Assembly: GCA_045600105.1 (NCBI GenBank)
Contig: JAZRXG010000028.1
Coordinates: forward strand, 30,716 to 94,715
Direction: 5' to 3'
From: UBA1206 sp045600105
Lineage (GTDB): Bacteria > Bacillota > Clostridia > Oscillospirales > CAG-382
Length of the DNA stretch: 64,000 nt
The position numbers were made by a program, and so were the translations under genes. The stretch's first letter is position 1, and every line of letters begins with the position of its first letter. Of this stretch, positions 17,257-26,224 are shown in pieces. The notes beneath the pieces were generated by a model. That model was given only the letters and a program-made list of their open reading frames with translations, was not told the DNA's origin and did no database searches.

Positions 17257-20082
17257 ATGAAAAAAGGATTTTTCAAAAAATCGATCGGCTTTTTTCTTGC
17301 GGTAATAATGGTATTTTCGGTAATACCGTTCACCGGAATGAAAGCCGATGCGGCGACAACCAATAACATTATTACGAGCGTGGATGCTGTCAATTGGTGC
17401 AGAGGAAAGTTGGGTTATGGACTCGACTGGGATGGGGTAAATGGATGCCAATGCGTCGATTTTGTGGCGTATTATCTGAATTACCTCGGAAACACCGGGC
17501 TTATCGGAGGAAATGCCTGCGATTATGCGTATAAAACCGTACCGGAAGGCTGGAGTAAAATCGCGTATTATGACGGATTTGTTCCCATGCCGGGCGATAT
17601 CGCTGTATGGACGTACTCAAGCGGCAAATATGCCGCGTACGGTCATGTTGCGGTCGTTGTTTCCGCCGATGCCAATCAGATGACCGTTATTCATCAGAAC
17701 TGGAGCGGACAGTATGTAACCGAAAACAGCATAAGATATTCACACGGTAACTTTTACGGAGTTTTGAGGCCGTGGTTCAATGCACACGTTCATACATACA
17801 CGTCAACGCTGACGGTCAAGCCGACAAGCACCACCAACGGCATCAGAACGTATGGATGTTACTGCGGCGATTCCTATACGGAAACCGTTACCATTGACGA
17901 TTATACGAGCGAGAATGCCGTCAACTGGTGCAAGGAACAACTGGGATATGAACGCGAATGGGATGGCGTATATGAATTCCAATGCGTCGATTTTTTGGCA
18001 TATTATCTGTATTACCTCGGAAACACCGAGCTTATCGGAGGAAATGCCTGCGATTACGCGTATAAAACCGTACCGAAAGGCTGGAGTAAAATCGCGTATT
18101 ATGACGGATTTGTTCCCATGCCGGGCGATATCGCTGTATGGACGTACTCAAGCGGCGAATATGCCGCGTACGGTCATGTTGCGGTCGTTGTTTCCGCCGA
18201 CGCCAATCAGATGACCGTTATTCATCAGAACTGGAGCGGACAGTATGTAACCGAAAACAGCATAAGATATTCATACGGTAACTTTTACGGAGTTTTGAGA
18301 CCTGATTTCAATGTCCATGTTCATACATATAAGCCGACGGTGACAGTTAATGCCACATGTACTGCCGACGGTATAAGAACTTATATTTGTGAATGCGGTG
18401 ATTCGTATACGGAAAGCATTCCCGCGTTGGGACATGATTATCACGCTTCGTGCGCCGAAAAGCCGAACTGCGAACACGGGATAATCGTAAAATACACATG
18501 CGCCGTATGCGGAAACGAATATACGAAAAACGAGGGCACGACAAACGTATGGCTGACCGAGCCTATCGAAGGCATCACACCGAGCAAAACAAAAACGCAG
18601 TACAGAAAATCGGTAAAAGAAACGAAAACTTCTTCCGAACCGACAATGTCCGGATATGAAGTCGAAAGCAGCAAATGGGTTAAGGAAGGAACCGGTTCGG
18701 TAACATACGTATCGTCTTTCCCGTCCGGATTCGACACTTCATCCGACGCTTATAAGCTGTATAACAAATCCGCTCCCACAGCATCAGAAACTTCTTTGAA
18801 AAAACGCGTTTTGGGAACGACTACGACCGAAGGATATCTTTATTGGCATTGGATCTGCGACGCGCATATCAACGCAGGAAAGAGCTATTCCAACAGATAT
18901 TACGGAAACAGCAAGGAAGACTATTTGTCTTCGTACGGTCAATATCCCACGCACTTTGAATATAATGTTACCACTACGCCGATGACGTATTGGGGAACCG
19001 GCTACGGGTTCAAAGATACCACGGTCGATCTTCCTCAGGATTCAAAGAATTATAATTATTATGTGTACTGGTGGCTTGGAAACGGCAACGAAAACGTCAA
19101 CGCAAATATCGAAATAAAAAAGACCGAATACACCGACTATGTAAAACAGTTTACTTATGCGAAATGGTCTGATTGGTCTGATTGGCAGGATACTTCGATA
19201 GCGGCAGGCAGCAATGTAAAAGTGGAAACACGCACTTTATACCGTTATGATCTTGAAGCCTCTCATGTTCCGGTGGTTGATCCCGCGGTCAAAGCTACTT
19301 GTGAAAAGAGCGGATTAACCGAAGGCTCGCATTGCTCTGTCTGCGGAACTGTCATAAAAGCGCAGACGGTCGTTCCGGCAAAAGGTCACTCGTGGAACAG
19401 CGGCGTCGTTACCAAAGCGGCAACGACTTCCGCTACGGGCGTAAAGACTTACACCTGCACTGTATGCGGAAAAACCAAGACCGAGACCATCCCCAAGCTC
19501 CCTCAAACCGGTGACACCTTGAATGTCGGTATTGACACCGCTTCGGCACAGAGCGGAAAAGAATTCACCGTTAAATTCGATTACGAAGGAGTCGACGGAC
19601 TTTACAGCTTCGGCATTTGGTTCACCTTCGACAAAAACGTGTTTGAATTCGTCGGCGGCAAATGCCTGAGCCCCGATTACGGTGTGTTTGACGCAAGTGA
19701 AGACGACGGACTTATCGCCGCGTTCGATACTCCCGCGGCTCTCGGAAAAGTCGCGGAGGCTACGTTCAGAGTAAAGGACGGCGTTAAAGACGGAGATTAC
19801 ACCATCGCATACGAATTTACCGCCGAAGACTCTGCCCGCAATAAGCACGAATACGCTGCCGACGGCAAGGTGACCGTTGCGTCTTATATCCGCGGCGACG
19901 TCGACGGCAGCGGTGCGGTGAACTCGGCAGACGCGTTATATCTGCTCCGTAACACGATGAGAGCAAGCAAGTATCCCATCAATCAGAGCGGTGATATGAA
20001 CGGCGACGGCAGCGCCAACTCGGCGGACGCGCTTTACCTCCTCCGTCACACCATGAGACCGTCCAAATATCCGCTTTTCTGA
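17257..20082 (+). CDS. Secreted protein with two duplicated CHAP domains, cohesin-like and dockerin modules
   Basis: A 941-residue secreted protein. After the signal peptide (cleavage near ADA, residue ~31) there are two CHAP amidase domains (about 44-172 and 221-349), each with CQCVDF- or FQCVDF-type catalytic cysteine and YGHVAVVV histidine. They are nearly identical over most of their length. Several Cys-rich mini-repeats (CxCGDSY, CAVCGNEY, CTVCGKTK) separate the domains. A cohesin-like domain (~750-870) and a two-loop dockerin end the protein. An LPQTG at ~748 is internal and not a working sortase signal. The first ~1.9 kb uses more A/T-ending codons than the cohesin/dockerin end, as if the modules had different histories. 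Expression may be under the divergent XRE protein. Confidence 0.85.
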   Translation: MKKGFFKKSIGFFLAVIMVFSVIPFTGMKADAATTNNIITSVDAVNWCRGKLGYGLDWDGVNGCQCVDFVAYYLNYLGNTGLIGGNACDYAYKTVPEGWSKIAYYDGFVPMPGDIAVWTYSSGKYAAYGHVAVVVSADANQMTVIHQNWSGQYVTENSIRYSHGNFYGVLRPWFNAHVHTYTSTLTVKPTSTTNGIRTYGCYCGDSYTETVTIDDYTSENAVNWCKEQLGYEREWDGVYEFQCVDFLAYYLYYLGNTELIGGNACDYAYKTVPKGWSKIAYYDGFVPMPGDIAVWTYSSGEYAAYGHVAVVVSADANQMTVIHQNWSGQYVTENSIRYSYGNFYGVLRPDFNVHVHTYKPTVTVNATCTADGIRTYICECGDSYTESIPALGHDYHASCAEKPNCEHGIIVKYTCAVCGNEYTKNEGTTNVWLTEPIEGITPSKTKTQYRKSVKETKTSSEPTMSGYEVESSKWVKEGTGSVTYVSSFPSGFDTSSDAYKLYNKSAPTASETSLKKRVLGTTTTEGYLYWHWICDAHINAGKSYSNRYYGNSKEDYLSSYGQYPTHFEYNVTTTPMTYWGTGYGFKDTTVDLPQDSKNYNYYVYWWLGNGNENVNANIEIKKTEYTDYVKQFTYAKWSDWSDWQDTSIAAGSNVKVETRTLYRYDLEASHVPVVDPAVKATCEKSGLTEGSHCSVCGTVIKAQTVVPAKGHSWNSGVVTKAATTSATGVKTYTCTVCGKTKTETIPKLPQTGDTLNVGIDTASAQSGKEFTVKFDYEGVDGLYSFGIWFTFDKNVFEFVGGKCLSPDYGVFDASEDDGLIAAFDTPAALGKVAEATFRVKDGVKDGDYTIAYEFTAEDSARNKHEYAADGKVTVASYIRGDVDGSGAVNSADALYLLRNTMRASKYPINQSGDMNGDGSANSADALYLLRHTMRPSKYPLF
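17481..18301 (+). repeat. In-frame direct repeat encoding the two CHAP domains
   Basis: Bases 17481-17770 and 18012-18301 are nearly identical, offset by 531 bases (177 codons). The high nucleotide identity points to recent duplication or ongoing gene conversion. Confidence 0.85.
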
Positions 20083-20156
20083 AAAACCGACGGTTTTTCA
20101 GGCTATTAACTATAAACCAATGAAAAGATTTCCGCACGATTCCGCGCGGAAATCTT
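20071..20156 (+). repeat. 86-base direct repeat, copy 2 (dockerin end plus 3' UTR)
   Basis: The counterpart of 16682-16767. The hairpin is kept, but the T-run after it is replaced by CTTCCTC, so this copy should terminate less well. An AT-rich stretch and a GC-rich segment (20200-20224) follow that resemble dispersed intergenic repeats. Confidence 0.8.
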
Positions 20157-20227
20157 CCTCGATCTGACATTTTCAATTTTCAATTTGAAATTATTTTCGG
20201 GTCGTCGAGGACGCCGTCCCCTACAAA

Positions 20228-20261
20228 AAAGGACTTCCGTTTTTTCGAACGGAAGTCCTTT
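20228..20261 (-). terminator. Intrinsic terminator of the antiporter gene
   Basis: A 14-bp stem (20228-20241 with 20248-20261). On the minus strand it is followed by six T residues, which fits termination of the antiporter transcript. Confidence 0.85.
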
Positions 20262-20282
20262 CCTATTTTGCTTACTTAATGC

Positions 20283-21569
20283 TTATTTCGCGTTTTGCCG
20301 TATCTCGGTCTTGGTCTTGTTGGGGACGTAGTCGGGACGGGGAGAGATCTCGCCTGCTTTTTTAAGCGACATTTTGGTGAGCGCGGGTCCGACTATTTCG
20401 TAAACGAGGACGGAGAAAAGCACTATGTTGCGTATGAGCGAGCCGCATCCCGTGAGAGTCTGCGCGGTGATGGTCATGCCGAGCGCGACGCCTGCCTGCG
20501 GGAACAGCGTGATGCCGAGGTATTTGCGTATCGTGGGCGAGCAGCCCATGAATCCCGACGAAACGCGGGCGCCGAAGTATTTGCCCGCGCAGCGCGAAAG
20601 GATGTATACCACGCCGATGCCGACGACGGCGACCTTGGCAAGCACGTTGAGCTCAAGCTCCGCGCCGCTTATGACGAAGAACAGCACGAACAGCGGATGC
20701 GTCCACTTGTCGCATCTTTCCATGAGCTCCTCGGAAAAATCGCATTCGTTGCAGAACACGGTGCCGAGCATCATGCAGACGAGCAGGGGAGAGAAGCCGA
20801 CCTCGACGGAACCGATCCTGAATTCGATCATCGAGAGCGCGACGGTGAGGAACACGTAGGTGATGGAGATGGAAAGACGCTTTGAATTTGAATGGAAGAA
20901 GCGCTCCGAGAACGTGAAGAGCTGACCCATGACGAAGCCGAGCAGCAGCGACGCCGCGATCTCGATGAGTGGCTCGACTACCGTGCCGACGACGCTTATC
21001 GTGCCTGAAGTGAGCGATTCGGCGATGCCGAACGATATGGCGAACACCACGAGACCTACCGCGTCGTCAAGTGCGACTACGGGAAGCAGCATATCGGTGA
21101 GCGGCCCTTTTGCCTTGTACTGACGCACGACCATGAGAGTCGCGGCGGGAGCGGTGGCGGTGGCGATCGCTCCGAGCGTTATCGCCGCTTCGAGCGGAAG
21201 CTCTTCGGGAATGACGAAGTGAAGCGCGATGAGAGCCGCGTCAACGAAGACCGTCGCGGTGATCGCCTGAAAAACGGCGACGACCGTCGCCTGCTTGCCG
21301 ATGGCTTTGAGCTGGCTGAGCCTGAATTCGTTGCCCATGGCGAACGCGATGAAGCCGAGAGCCACGTTTGAGATGAGGCTCAGTGACTCGACCTTTTCGA
21401 GCGACGTGAAGCCGAGCCCTTCGACTCCGATGAGTCCGAGACAGAACGGGCCGACGAGTATGCCCGCGATGAGATACGCCGTTACGTCGGGCAGTCCGAA
21501 CCTGCGCGTGATACGCGAAACGAACAGACCCGCCATCAGCGATATCGAAATACTGAGTAAAATTTCCAT
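20283..21569 (-). CDS. CPA2-type cation:proton antiporter
   Basis: A 428-residue polytopic membrane protein of the KefB/NapA-like monovalent cation:proton antiporter-2 family, with about 12 hydrophobic segments. Family marks include RxFGLPDVTAYLIAGILVGP at the N-terminus, the ATAPAAT segment near residue 160 and the LDDAVGL motif near 190, where the conserved aspartates carry ions. It ends soon after the last helix, so it lacks the RCK regulatory domain found on Kef proteins. It likely exchanges Na+ or K+ for H+ in pH or salt balance. The start follows AGAAGGT. It is transcribed alone from its own promoter and terminator. Confidence 0.88.
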   Translation of the reverse strand: MEILLSISISLMAGLFVSRITRRFGLPDVTAYLIAGILVGPFCLGLIGVEGLGFTSLEKVESLSLISNVALGFIAFAMGNEFRLSQLKAIGKQATVVAVFQAITATVFVDAALIALHFVIPEELPLEAAITLGAIATATAPAATLMVVRQYKAKGPLTDMLLPVVALDDAVGLVVFAISFGIAESLTSGTISVVGTVVEPLIEIAASLLLGFVMGQLFTFSERFFHSNSKRLSISITYVFLTVALSMIEFRIGSVEVGFSPLLVCMMLGTVFCNECDFSEELMERCDKWTHPLFVLFFVISGAELELNVLAKVAVVGIGVVYILSRCAGKYFGARVSSGFMGCSPTIRKYLGITLFPQAGVALGMTITAQTLTGCGSLIRNIVLFSVLVYEIVGPALTKMSLKKAGEISPRPDYVPNKTKTEIRQNAK

Positions 21570-21604
21570 ATCAATGACCTTCTGAACATATTTTTACATA
21601 AAAT

Positions 21605-21632
21605 ATTATATACTTCCGGGCTTTTCAATCAA
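21605..21632 (-). promoter_or_regulatory. Sigma-A promoter for the antiporter gene
   Basis: On the minus strand TTGATT and TATAAT are separated by 16 bases, about 36 bases before the start codon. Confidence 0.7.
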
Positions 21633-21722
21633 GACTGATTTTTTACATAATTTCCGCTTCATTTCGTCAAGACAAGGACATTTTGCACAAACGGGAGGTG
21701 GGAAATTGTTAAAAAGTCCTAT

Positions 21723-21751
21723 TTGAAAAAACGCGCCTTTTGTGGTATAAT
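21723..21751 (+). promoter_or_regulatory. Sigma-A promoter for the phosphoesterase lipoprotein
   Basis: TTGAAA and a perfect TATAAT with a 17-base spacer, 31 bases before the ATG at 21783. Confidence 0.8.
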
Positions 21752-21782
21752 ATTGATATATCAAAGAAAGGTTAATTAGCAA

Positions 21783-23483
21783 ATGAACAAAAAGCAGCGT
21801 TTTGCCGCGTTTCTGATAGCTTCTGCGGTAATGATGGGAGGATGTTCCGTGAAAGAAAACGAAAACGCCGTGTCGGGCGGTGACGAAAGCGAGGCTTCGG
21901 TCGTGTCACAAGCCGAAAATAGCGCCGAAGGATCGAACGACGTGACGTCGGAAGACGTTTCCGCCGAAAGCACGGAGGAGTTTTCAAAGGAAATATCCGC
22001 CGAAGAGCCGTCTGTCGAAGAATCGTCCGAAGAAGAACCCGACTACCCGTATATTTACACCGACAAGGAAGCGTACGGCAAAAATGACAAAATAACCGTG
22101 TTTTACAAAAACACCGATGCCCTCGACTGGGTGGGCATATATCCCGGCACCGCCGAACCGGGGACGATGAGCTCGCTGACGTGGCAATATTCGGTCGGCG
22201 AAGGACAGCTCACGTTCTACGCGAGTACGCTCAAAGAAAGCGGTGAATACGGCGTTTTTCTTTGCGGCAACGACGGATATAACGTGCTTTATCGCGTTTC
22301 CATCGAGATACTCGACGACGACAAGACCGATTACGGCGTAAAGGACGCGTCATACAGCTCCGAAAAGACCGGCGGCGTCGGTCACGCTTCCGTCACGATA
22401 ACTCCGTCGGACGCAAAGGAGCTGACCTATTCGGTTTTCTGGAGCAGTAACGAAAAGATACTTTCGTCCTACAACGCGATATGCGAAAAGAAGCATAAAG
22501 GTGAAGGCGCGTTCACGCTCGAACTCAACGACTGCATCTATATGCCCGACGAAGCCGACGGCATCGCGGTCTGCGTCAGGGAAGGCGAATCGACGGCTTT
22601 CTTTGCCCGCGCGGACGAAAACCTCAAAAAGAGCGGGTCGAAGCCGCTTTATAAGTTCTCGGTGCTGACCGACCTGCATATCACCCCGGACAGAAGCGCG
22701 CATATCTCGCATCTCAGAACGGCGCTTGCCGAAATAAATAAGCTCGCTCCCGATACCGCCGCCATTTTCACCGTCGGCGACAACACCAACGGGGGCACGA
22801 AAGAGGATTACGAGCTGCTTCTCAAAACCGTGGAAGAAGGGATGAACGGCTCGGAGATACCCATATATTACGGGCTCGGAAACCACGAGCTCATCTTCAG
22901 CGGAACGTACGCGAGTCAGATGGAGCTTTTCAAAAAGTACACCGGAATGCCGGGCGCGTATTTTTCCGTTCCCATCGGCGGAACGAAAGCGATCTTCCTC
23001 GGCTCGGACGAGCAGGTCGGCGAAGGCGTGATGCACAAGGAACAGCTTGAATGGCTCGAAAACGAGCTTGCTTCCGTCGGAACGGAAAAGCCGGTCTATC
23101 TGTTCATGCATCAGCCGCTCGTCGAAACGGTGTCCGGCTCGTTTTATTCCAAAGACCCCGACGTGCAGTATTGGTACGGCTTCTCGGGCGCCAATTCCCG
23201 TCTCAGAGCGCTGCTCAAAAAGTACCCCAACGCCATACTTTTCACGGGGCACACGCATTGGACGTTCGAGAGCGAGGGTCCGATCCTGTACGGAAACGGA
23301 GACGACGCGTCGTTCGTCAACTGCGGCGCTGTCGGATACTTGTGGACGGATGACAACGACTCCACGGGCGGAAGCGAGGGATATTATGTCGAGGTCTATG
23401 AGGACTATATCCTGCTTCGCGGCAGAGAATTCGTTAGCGGCAAATGGTGCGCCGCCGCGCAGTTCCTGTTCCCGATAAAGTGA
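21783..23483 (+). CDS. Lipoprotein metallophosphoesterase (calcineurin-like)
   Basis: A 566-residue lipoprotein. The N-terminal hydrophobic segment ends in a lipobox (MMGGC, Cys ~21), then an acidic Ser/Glu-rich linker to ~80 that would hold the enzyme away from the membrane. Residues ~85-180 form a beta-rich domain. The catalytic part shows all five calcineurin-like metal motifs in order: TDLHIT, VGDNTNG, GLGNHE, MHQPL and TGHTHW. It should hydrolyse a phosphomonoester or diester outside the cell; the substrate cannot be told. It is a single-gene unit under its own promoter. The last residues carry no other domain. Confidence 0.88.
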   Translation: MNKKQRFAAFLIASAVMMGGCSVKENENAVSGGDESEASVVSQAENSAEGSNDVTSEDVSAESTEEFSKEISAEEPSVEESSEEEPDYPYIYTDKEAYGKNDKITVFYKNTDALDWVGIYPGTAEPGTMSSLTWQYSVGEGQLTFYASTLKESGEYGVFLCGNDGYNVLYRVSIEILDDDKTDYGVKDASYSSEKTGGVGHASVTITPSDAKELTYSVFWSSNEKILSSYNAICEKKHKGEGAFTLELNDCIYMPDEADGIAVCVREGESTAFFARADENLKKSGSKPLYKFSVLTDLHITPDRSAHISHLRTALAEINKLAPDTAAIFTVGDNTNGGTKEDYELLLKTVEEGMNGSEIPIYYGLGNHELIFSGTYASQMELFKKYTGMPGAYFSVPIGGTKAIFLGSDEQVGEGVMHKEQLEWLENELASVGTEKPVYLFMHQPLVETVSGSFYSKDPDVQYWYGFSGANSRLRALLKKYPNAILFTGHTHWTFESEGPILYGNGDDASFVNCGAVGYLWTDDNDSTGGSEGYYVEVYEDYILLRGREFVSGKWCAAAQFLFPIK

Positions 23484-23520
23484 TGCGAAATAAGCCCTAA
23501 AGCAAATCGGAATTTCTTTC

Positions 23521-23549
23521 TTGATTTTGCGTTCCCCGGGTGATATAAT
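23521..23549 (+). promoter_or_regulatory. Sigma-A promoter for the serine hydrolase-MATE operon
   Basis: TTGATT and TATAAT with a 17-base spacer, 25 bases before the ATG at 23575. Confidence 0.75.
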
Positions 23550-23574
23550 CAAATAATAAAAGGAGTGACGCATC

Positions 23575-24312
23575 ATGAACAAAAACGATATTTCCGAATA
23601 TTTTCTCGACGACGTCGGCATACTCATCTGCCCGCTCGACGGCGGCGACGCCATGGTTTCGCACAACGCGCATAAATGCTTTATGACCGCGAGCGTCATC
23701 AAGACGTTCGTGCTTGCCTATTATTTAACTTATGAAAAGGATCTCGACCGCGTTCTCGCGATCCCGAAAGAAAAACACATCGAATTCAGCACCGTCACCG
23801 AGCTCGGGCTGACTTACGCCACGGTAAAGGAACTGCTCGTGCTCATGATGGGTAGCAGCGACAACACCGCCACCAACATCCTTTTTGAAGACGCGGGTTT
23901 TGACAATCTCAATAAATTCTGCCGCGAGGTTCTCGGCACGGAATGTACCAACGTCGGAAGGATAATGCTCGACTACGACGCCATAAAGAAGGGACACGAC
24001 AACCTTTCCTGCCCCGCCGACTGCCTCAAGGTGATGAGATACGTTCTGTCTTACCCGATGGGGCGCGACGTCATGAGCAGATATAAGTCATACGACGGCA
24101 TAATGCGCTATGTTTACAGCAGGGACGTCGAGTGCTGCGGCAAGGGCGGCAGCATCGACGGCGTGCTCAACGAGATCGCCGTGATGAAGGACGAAAACGG
24201 AAGATATATGTTCGTTTCCGTGTTCACCCGCGGCGAAGCGTCCGAAAACGCCGATTTCCTCATGGGCAAATGCGGTCTTATCGCCCTCGGCAAGGACCGT
24301 CCCATAGTATGA
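23575..24312 (+). CDS. Class A beta-lactamase-like serine hydrolase, apparently cytosolic
   Basis: A 245-residue protein with the three active-site motifs of class A penicillin-recognising enzymes: SVIK (Ser nucleophile and Lys, near residue 41), SDN (near 98) and a KGG box in place of KTG (near 187). Unlike true beta-lactamases it has no signal peptide or lipobox, and the mature fold begins almost at once. It is therefore more likely an intracellular esterase or amidase of the beta-lactamase2 (PF13354-like) group than a resistance enzyme. The ribosome site is AAAGGAGTG. Its stop overlaps the next start, so it is coupled to the glycerol-1-phosphate dehydrogenase. Confidence 0.85.
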   Translation: MNKNDISEYFLDDVGILICPLDGGDAMVSHNAHKCFMTASVIKTFVLAYYLTYEKDLDRVLAIPKEKHIEFSTVTELGLTYATVKELLVLMMGSSDNTATNILFEDAGFDNLNKFCREVLGTECTNVGRIMLDYDAIKKGHDNLSCPADCLKVMRYVLSYPMGRDVMSRYKSYDGIMRYVYSRDVECCGKGGSIDGVLNEIAVMKDENGRYMFVSVFTRGEASENADFLMGKCGLIALGKDRPIV

Positions 24313-25418
24313 TGACCGATATAAATGTAGAATACGCTTCCGCGGAATGGCGTTTTCCCGTTTTCGAAAGCCGTGTGAAGGGCAAAAAGCTTTCCGTCAT
24401 CTGCGACGTGAACACCGAAAAATACGCCGACGCCGTCATCGCAAACCTGCAGGGCATCACATCTGAGATCAGAAAGATCTGCTTTTACATAGACGAGCTC
24501 GTTCCGGACGAAAGCGTTTACGGCAGAACGATAAAAGAAAGCGCGGGATGCGACTATATCCTCGCCGTCGGCAGCGGCTCGCTGAACGATACCGCGAAGT
24601 ACGCGGCAAGAGAAAACGGGATCGTCTCGGGCGTTTACGCCACCGCCGCGAGCATGGACGGCTATGCCTCGGGAGGCGCTCCCATGATGGAAAACGGCTT
24701 CAAGGTGACCGAAAACTGCGCGCCGCCTCTTGACGTGCTCATCGATACCGACGTGATCTGCGCCGCCCCGAGGATACTCACCGCGTCGGGCTTCGGCGAC
24801 ATCGCGGGCAAATACACCTGCCTTGCCGACTGGAGACTTTCGAACGCGATAAACGGCGAAAAAATCGACACCTCCGCGTATTCGCTGATGGAAAAGGCGC
24901 TTTCCGACTGCATGAACGTCTACGACGGGCTCACGCGGTACGAGGACGACGCCGTCAAAAAGCTGATGAACGCGCTCATCACGGCGGGAAAAGCGATGGC
25001 ACTTTGCGGCAATTCAAGACCCGCGAGCGGAAGCGAACATCATTTTTCGCATTTTCTCGAAATGGATTTCGTTCGGCGTAAAGAAAAAGTGCCGCTCCAC
25101 GGACTGAAGGTCGCCGTCGGCACGCTCATTTCGCTTGAAATGTACGATTTTCTCATAAAAGAGAAGATCGACTGCCCGAACGCCGAAAAGGTTTACGCCG
25201 TCGCCGCGTCTCTGCCGAAAGCCGACGACGTAAAGTCGAAGCTCGTCGGAATGGGCTGCCCCGTGAGGTTTTCGTCGCTCGGCGTCAGACGCGAAACGAT
25301 GGAAGATATGCTGTGCGGCGCCCATAAAGTGCGCGAACGCTATACGGTGCTGACGCTTTACGCGAGTCTCGGCATCACGGATAAGATCAAAGACCTGATA
25401 ATGGAAAAATACTATTGA
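24309..25418 (+). CDS. egsA: sn-Glycerol-1-phosphate dehydrogenase (AraM/EgsA-like)
   Basis: A 369-residue cytosolic NAD(P)H enzyme that reduces dihydroxyacetone phosphate to sn-glycerol 1-phosphate. Family motifs are clear: the nucleotide loop VGSGSLNDTAKYAA, ATAASMDGYASGGAPM, GFGDIAGKYTCLADWRLS and the metal-binding SRPASGSEHHFSHFLEM. This is the archaeal-type lipid backbone stereochemistry; Bacillus uses its homologue to make glycerolipids of unclear role. The frame is open upstream, but the start is placed at 24309, where ATGATG overlaps the stop of the serine hydrolase gene. No clear ribosome site is present, which fits translational coupling. Confidence 0.9.
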   Translation: MMTDINVEYASAEWRFPVFESRVKGKKLSVICDVNTEKYADAVIANLQGITSEIRKICFYIDELVPDESVYGRTIKESAGCDYILAVGSGSLNDTAKYAARENGIVSGVYATAASMDGYASGGAPMMENGFKVTENCAPPLDVLIDTDVICAAPRILTASGFGDIAGKYTCLADWRLSNAINGEKIDTSAYSLMEKALSDCMNVYDGLTRYEDDAVKKLMNALITAGKAMALCGNSRPASGSEHHFSHFLEMDFVRRKEKVPLHGLKVAVGTLISLEMYDFLIKEKIDCPNAEKVYAVAASLPKADDVKSKLVGMGCPVRFSSLGVRRETMEDMLCGAHKVRERYTVLTLYASLGITDKIKDLIMEKYY

Positions 25419-25452
25419 CTTTCGGCGGATCGCCGAAGAAAGGATGCGCGGA

Positions 25453-26211
25453 ATGAACGAAAATAAGAAAAAATACGGCTTTTGGCGCGTCTTTTTCACG
25501 GTCATCGGGATGATACTCGTCATCTACGGCGCAAGCGTCGGGCTTTACAGAGCCTTTGCTTACCTTTTCATCGCGGCGGGCGCGGCGCTTATCGCGGCAG
25601 TGTATTTTTGGGAAAGGATAAAGAAAACCGGAATGGTCACGAAGATAGTGCTTATATCTCTTTTCACGATCCTGCTTGCAGATTTCGTCATCTGCGAAGC
25701 GCGGATAATTTACGCGGCGCACGGCAGAATGACCGACAACGCCGACTACGTGATAATCCTCGGCGCAAAGGTCAACGGAGACGTACCGTCGAAGGAATTT
25801 GCGGAGCGGATACGGCTTGCCGCGGGATATCTTAAAGAAAATCCCCATTCCGTCGCCGTCACCACGGGCGGAAAGGGAAGCGACGAGAACCTTGCCGAAG
25901 GGGAAGCCGCAAAGAAAATGCTTGTGTCTCTCGGTGTTCCCGAGGATCGCATAATCGCCGAAACGGAAAGCACGTCGACGAACGAGAATTTCGCGAACGC
26001 GCTTGAACTCATAAAGGCGGACGGCGGAAGCGGCAACTCAAAAGTGATGGTCGTCTCGTCGTCGTTCCACCTTTTCCGCGCCTCGCGTCTTGCGTCGCGT
26101 CACGGTTTCTCCGAAGTGTACACGATGGGAAGCACGGGCAAGCTGCTGCTCGTTCCGTATTATTACGTGCGTGAATATTTCGCCTATTTCAAAGTAAGAT
26201 TCACATCCTGA
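25453..26211 (+). CDS. YdcF/SanA-like DUF218 membrane protein
   Basis: A 252-residue protein with three hydrophobic helices in the first ~80 residues and then a DUF218 domain with its usual marks: YVIILGAKVNG at the first strand, TTGGKG, TESTSTNENF and VVSSSFHLFRA. Members of this family bind nucleotide-like ligands and are linked to envelope integrity or cell-wall precursor handling; the reaction is not established. The start at 25453 is chosen because AAGAAAGG is about 9 bases upstream; the alternative ATG at 25444 is too close to it. It is the third gene of the operon. Confidence 0.8.
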   Translation: MNENKKKYGFWRVFFTVIGMILVIYGASVGLYRAFAYLFIAAGAALIAAVYFWERIKKTGMVTKIVLISLFTILLADFVICEARIIYAAHGRMTDNADYVIILGAKVNGDVPSKEFAERIRLAAGYLKENPHSVAVTTGGKGSDENLAEGEAAKKMLVSLGVPEDRIIAETESTSTNENFANALELIKADGGSGNSKVMVVSSSFHLFRASRLASRHGFSEVYTMGSTGKLLLVPYYYVREYFAYFKVRFTS

Positions 26212-26224
26212 CAGAAAGAAACAA

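Noticed and set aside
17481..18301. CRISPR or minisatellite array
   Set aside because: The repeat units are only two, about 290 bases long, and encode complete protein domains in frame.
19498..19512. LPQTG sortase-like motif in the double-CHAP protein
   Set aside because: It is followed by a whole cohesin-like and dockerin region, not by a hydrophobic helix and basic tail.
23575..24312. Antibiotic-resistance beta-lactamase
   Set aside because: It lacks a signal peptide or lipobox, has KGG rather than KTG and sits in a metabolic-looking operon.
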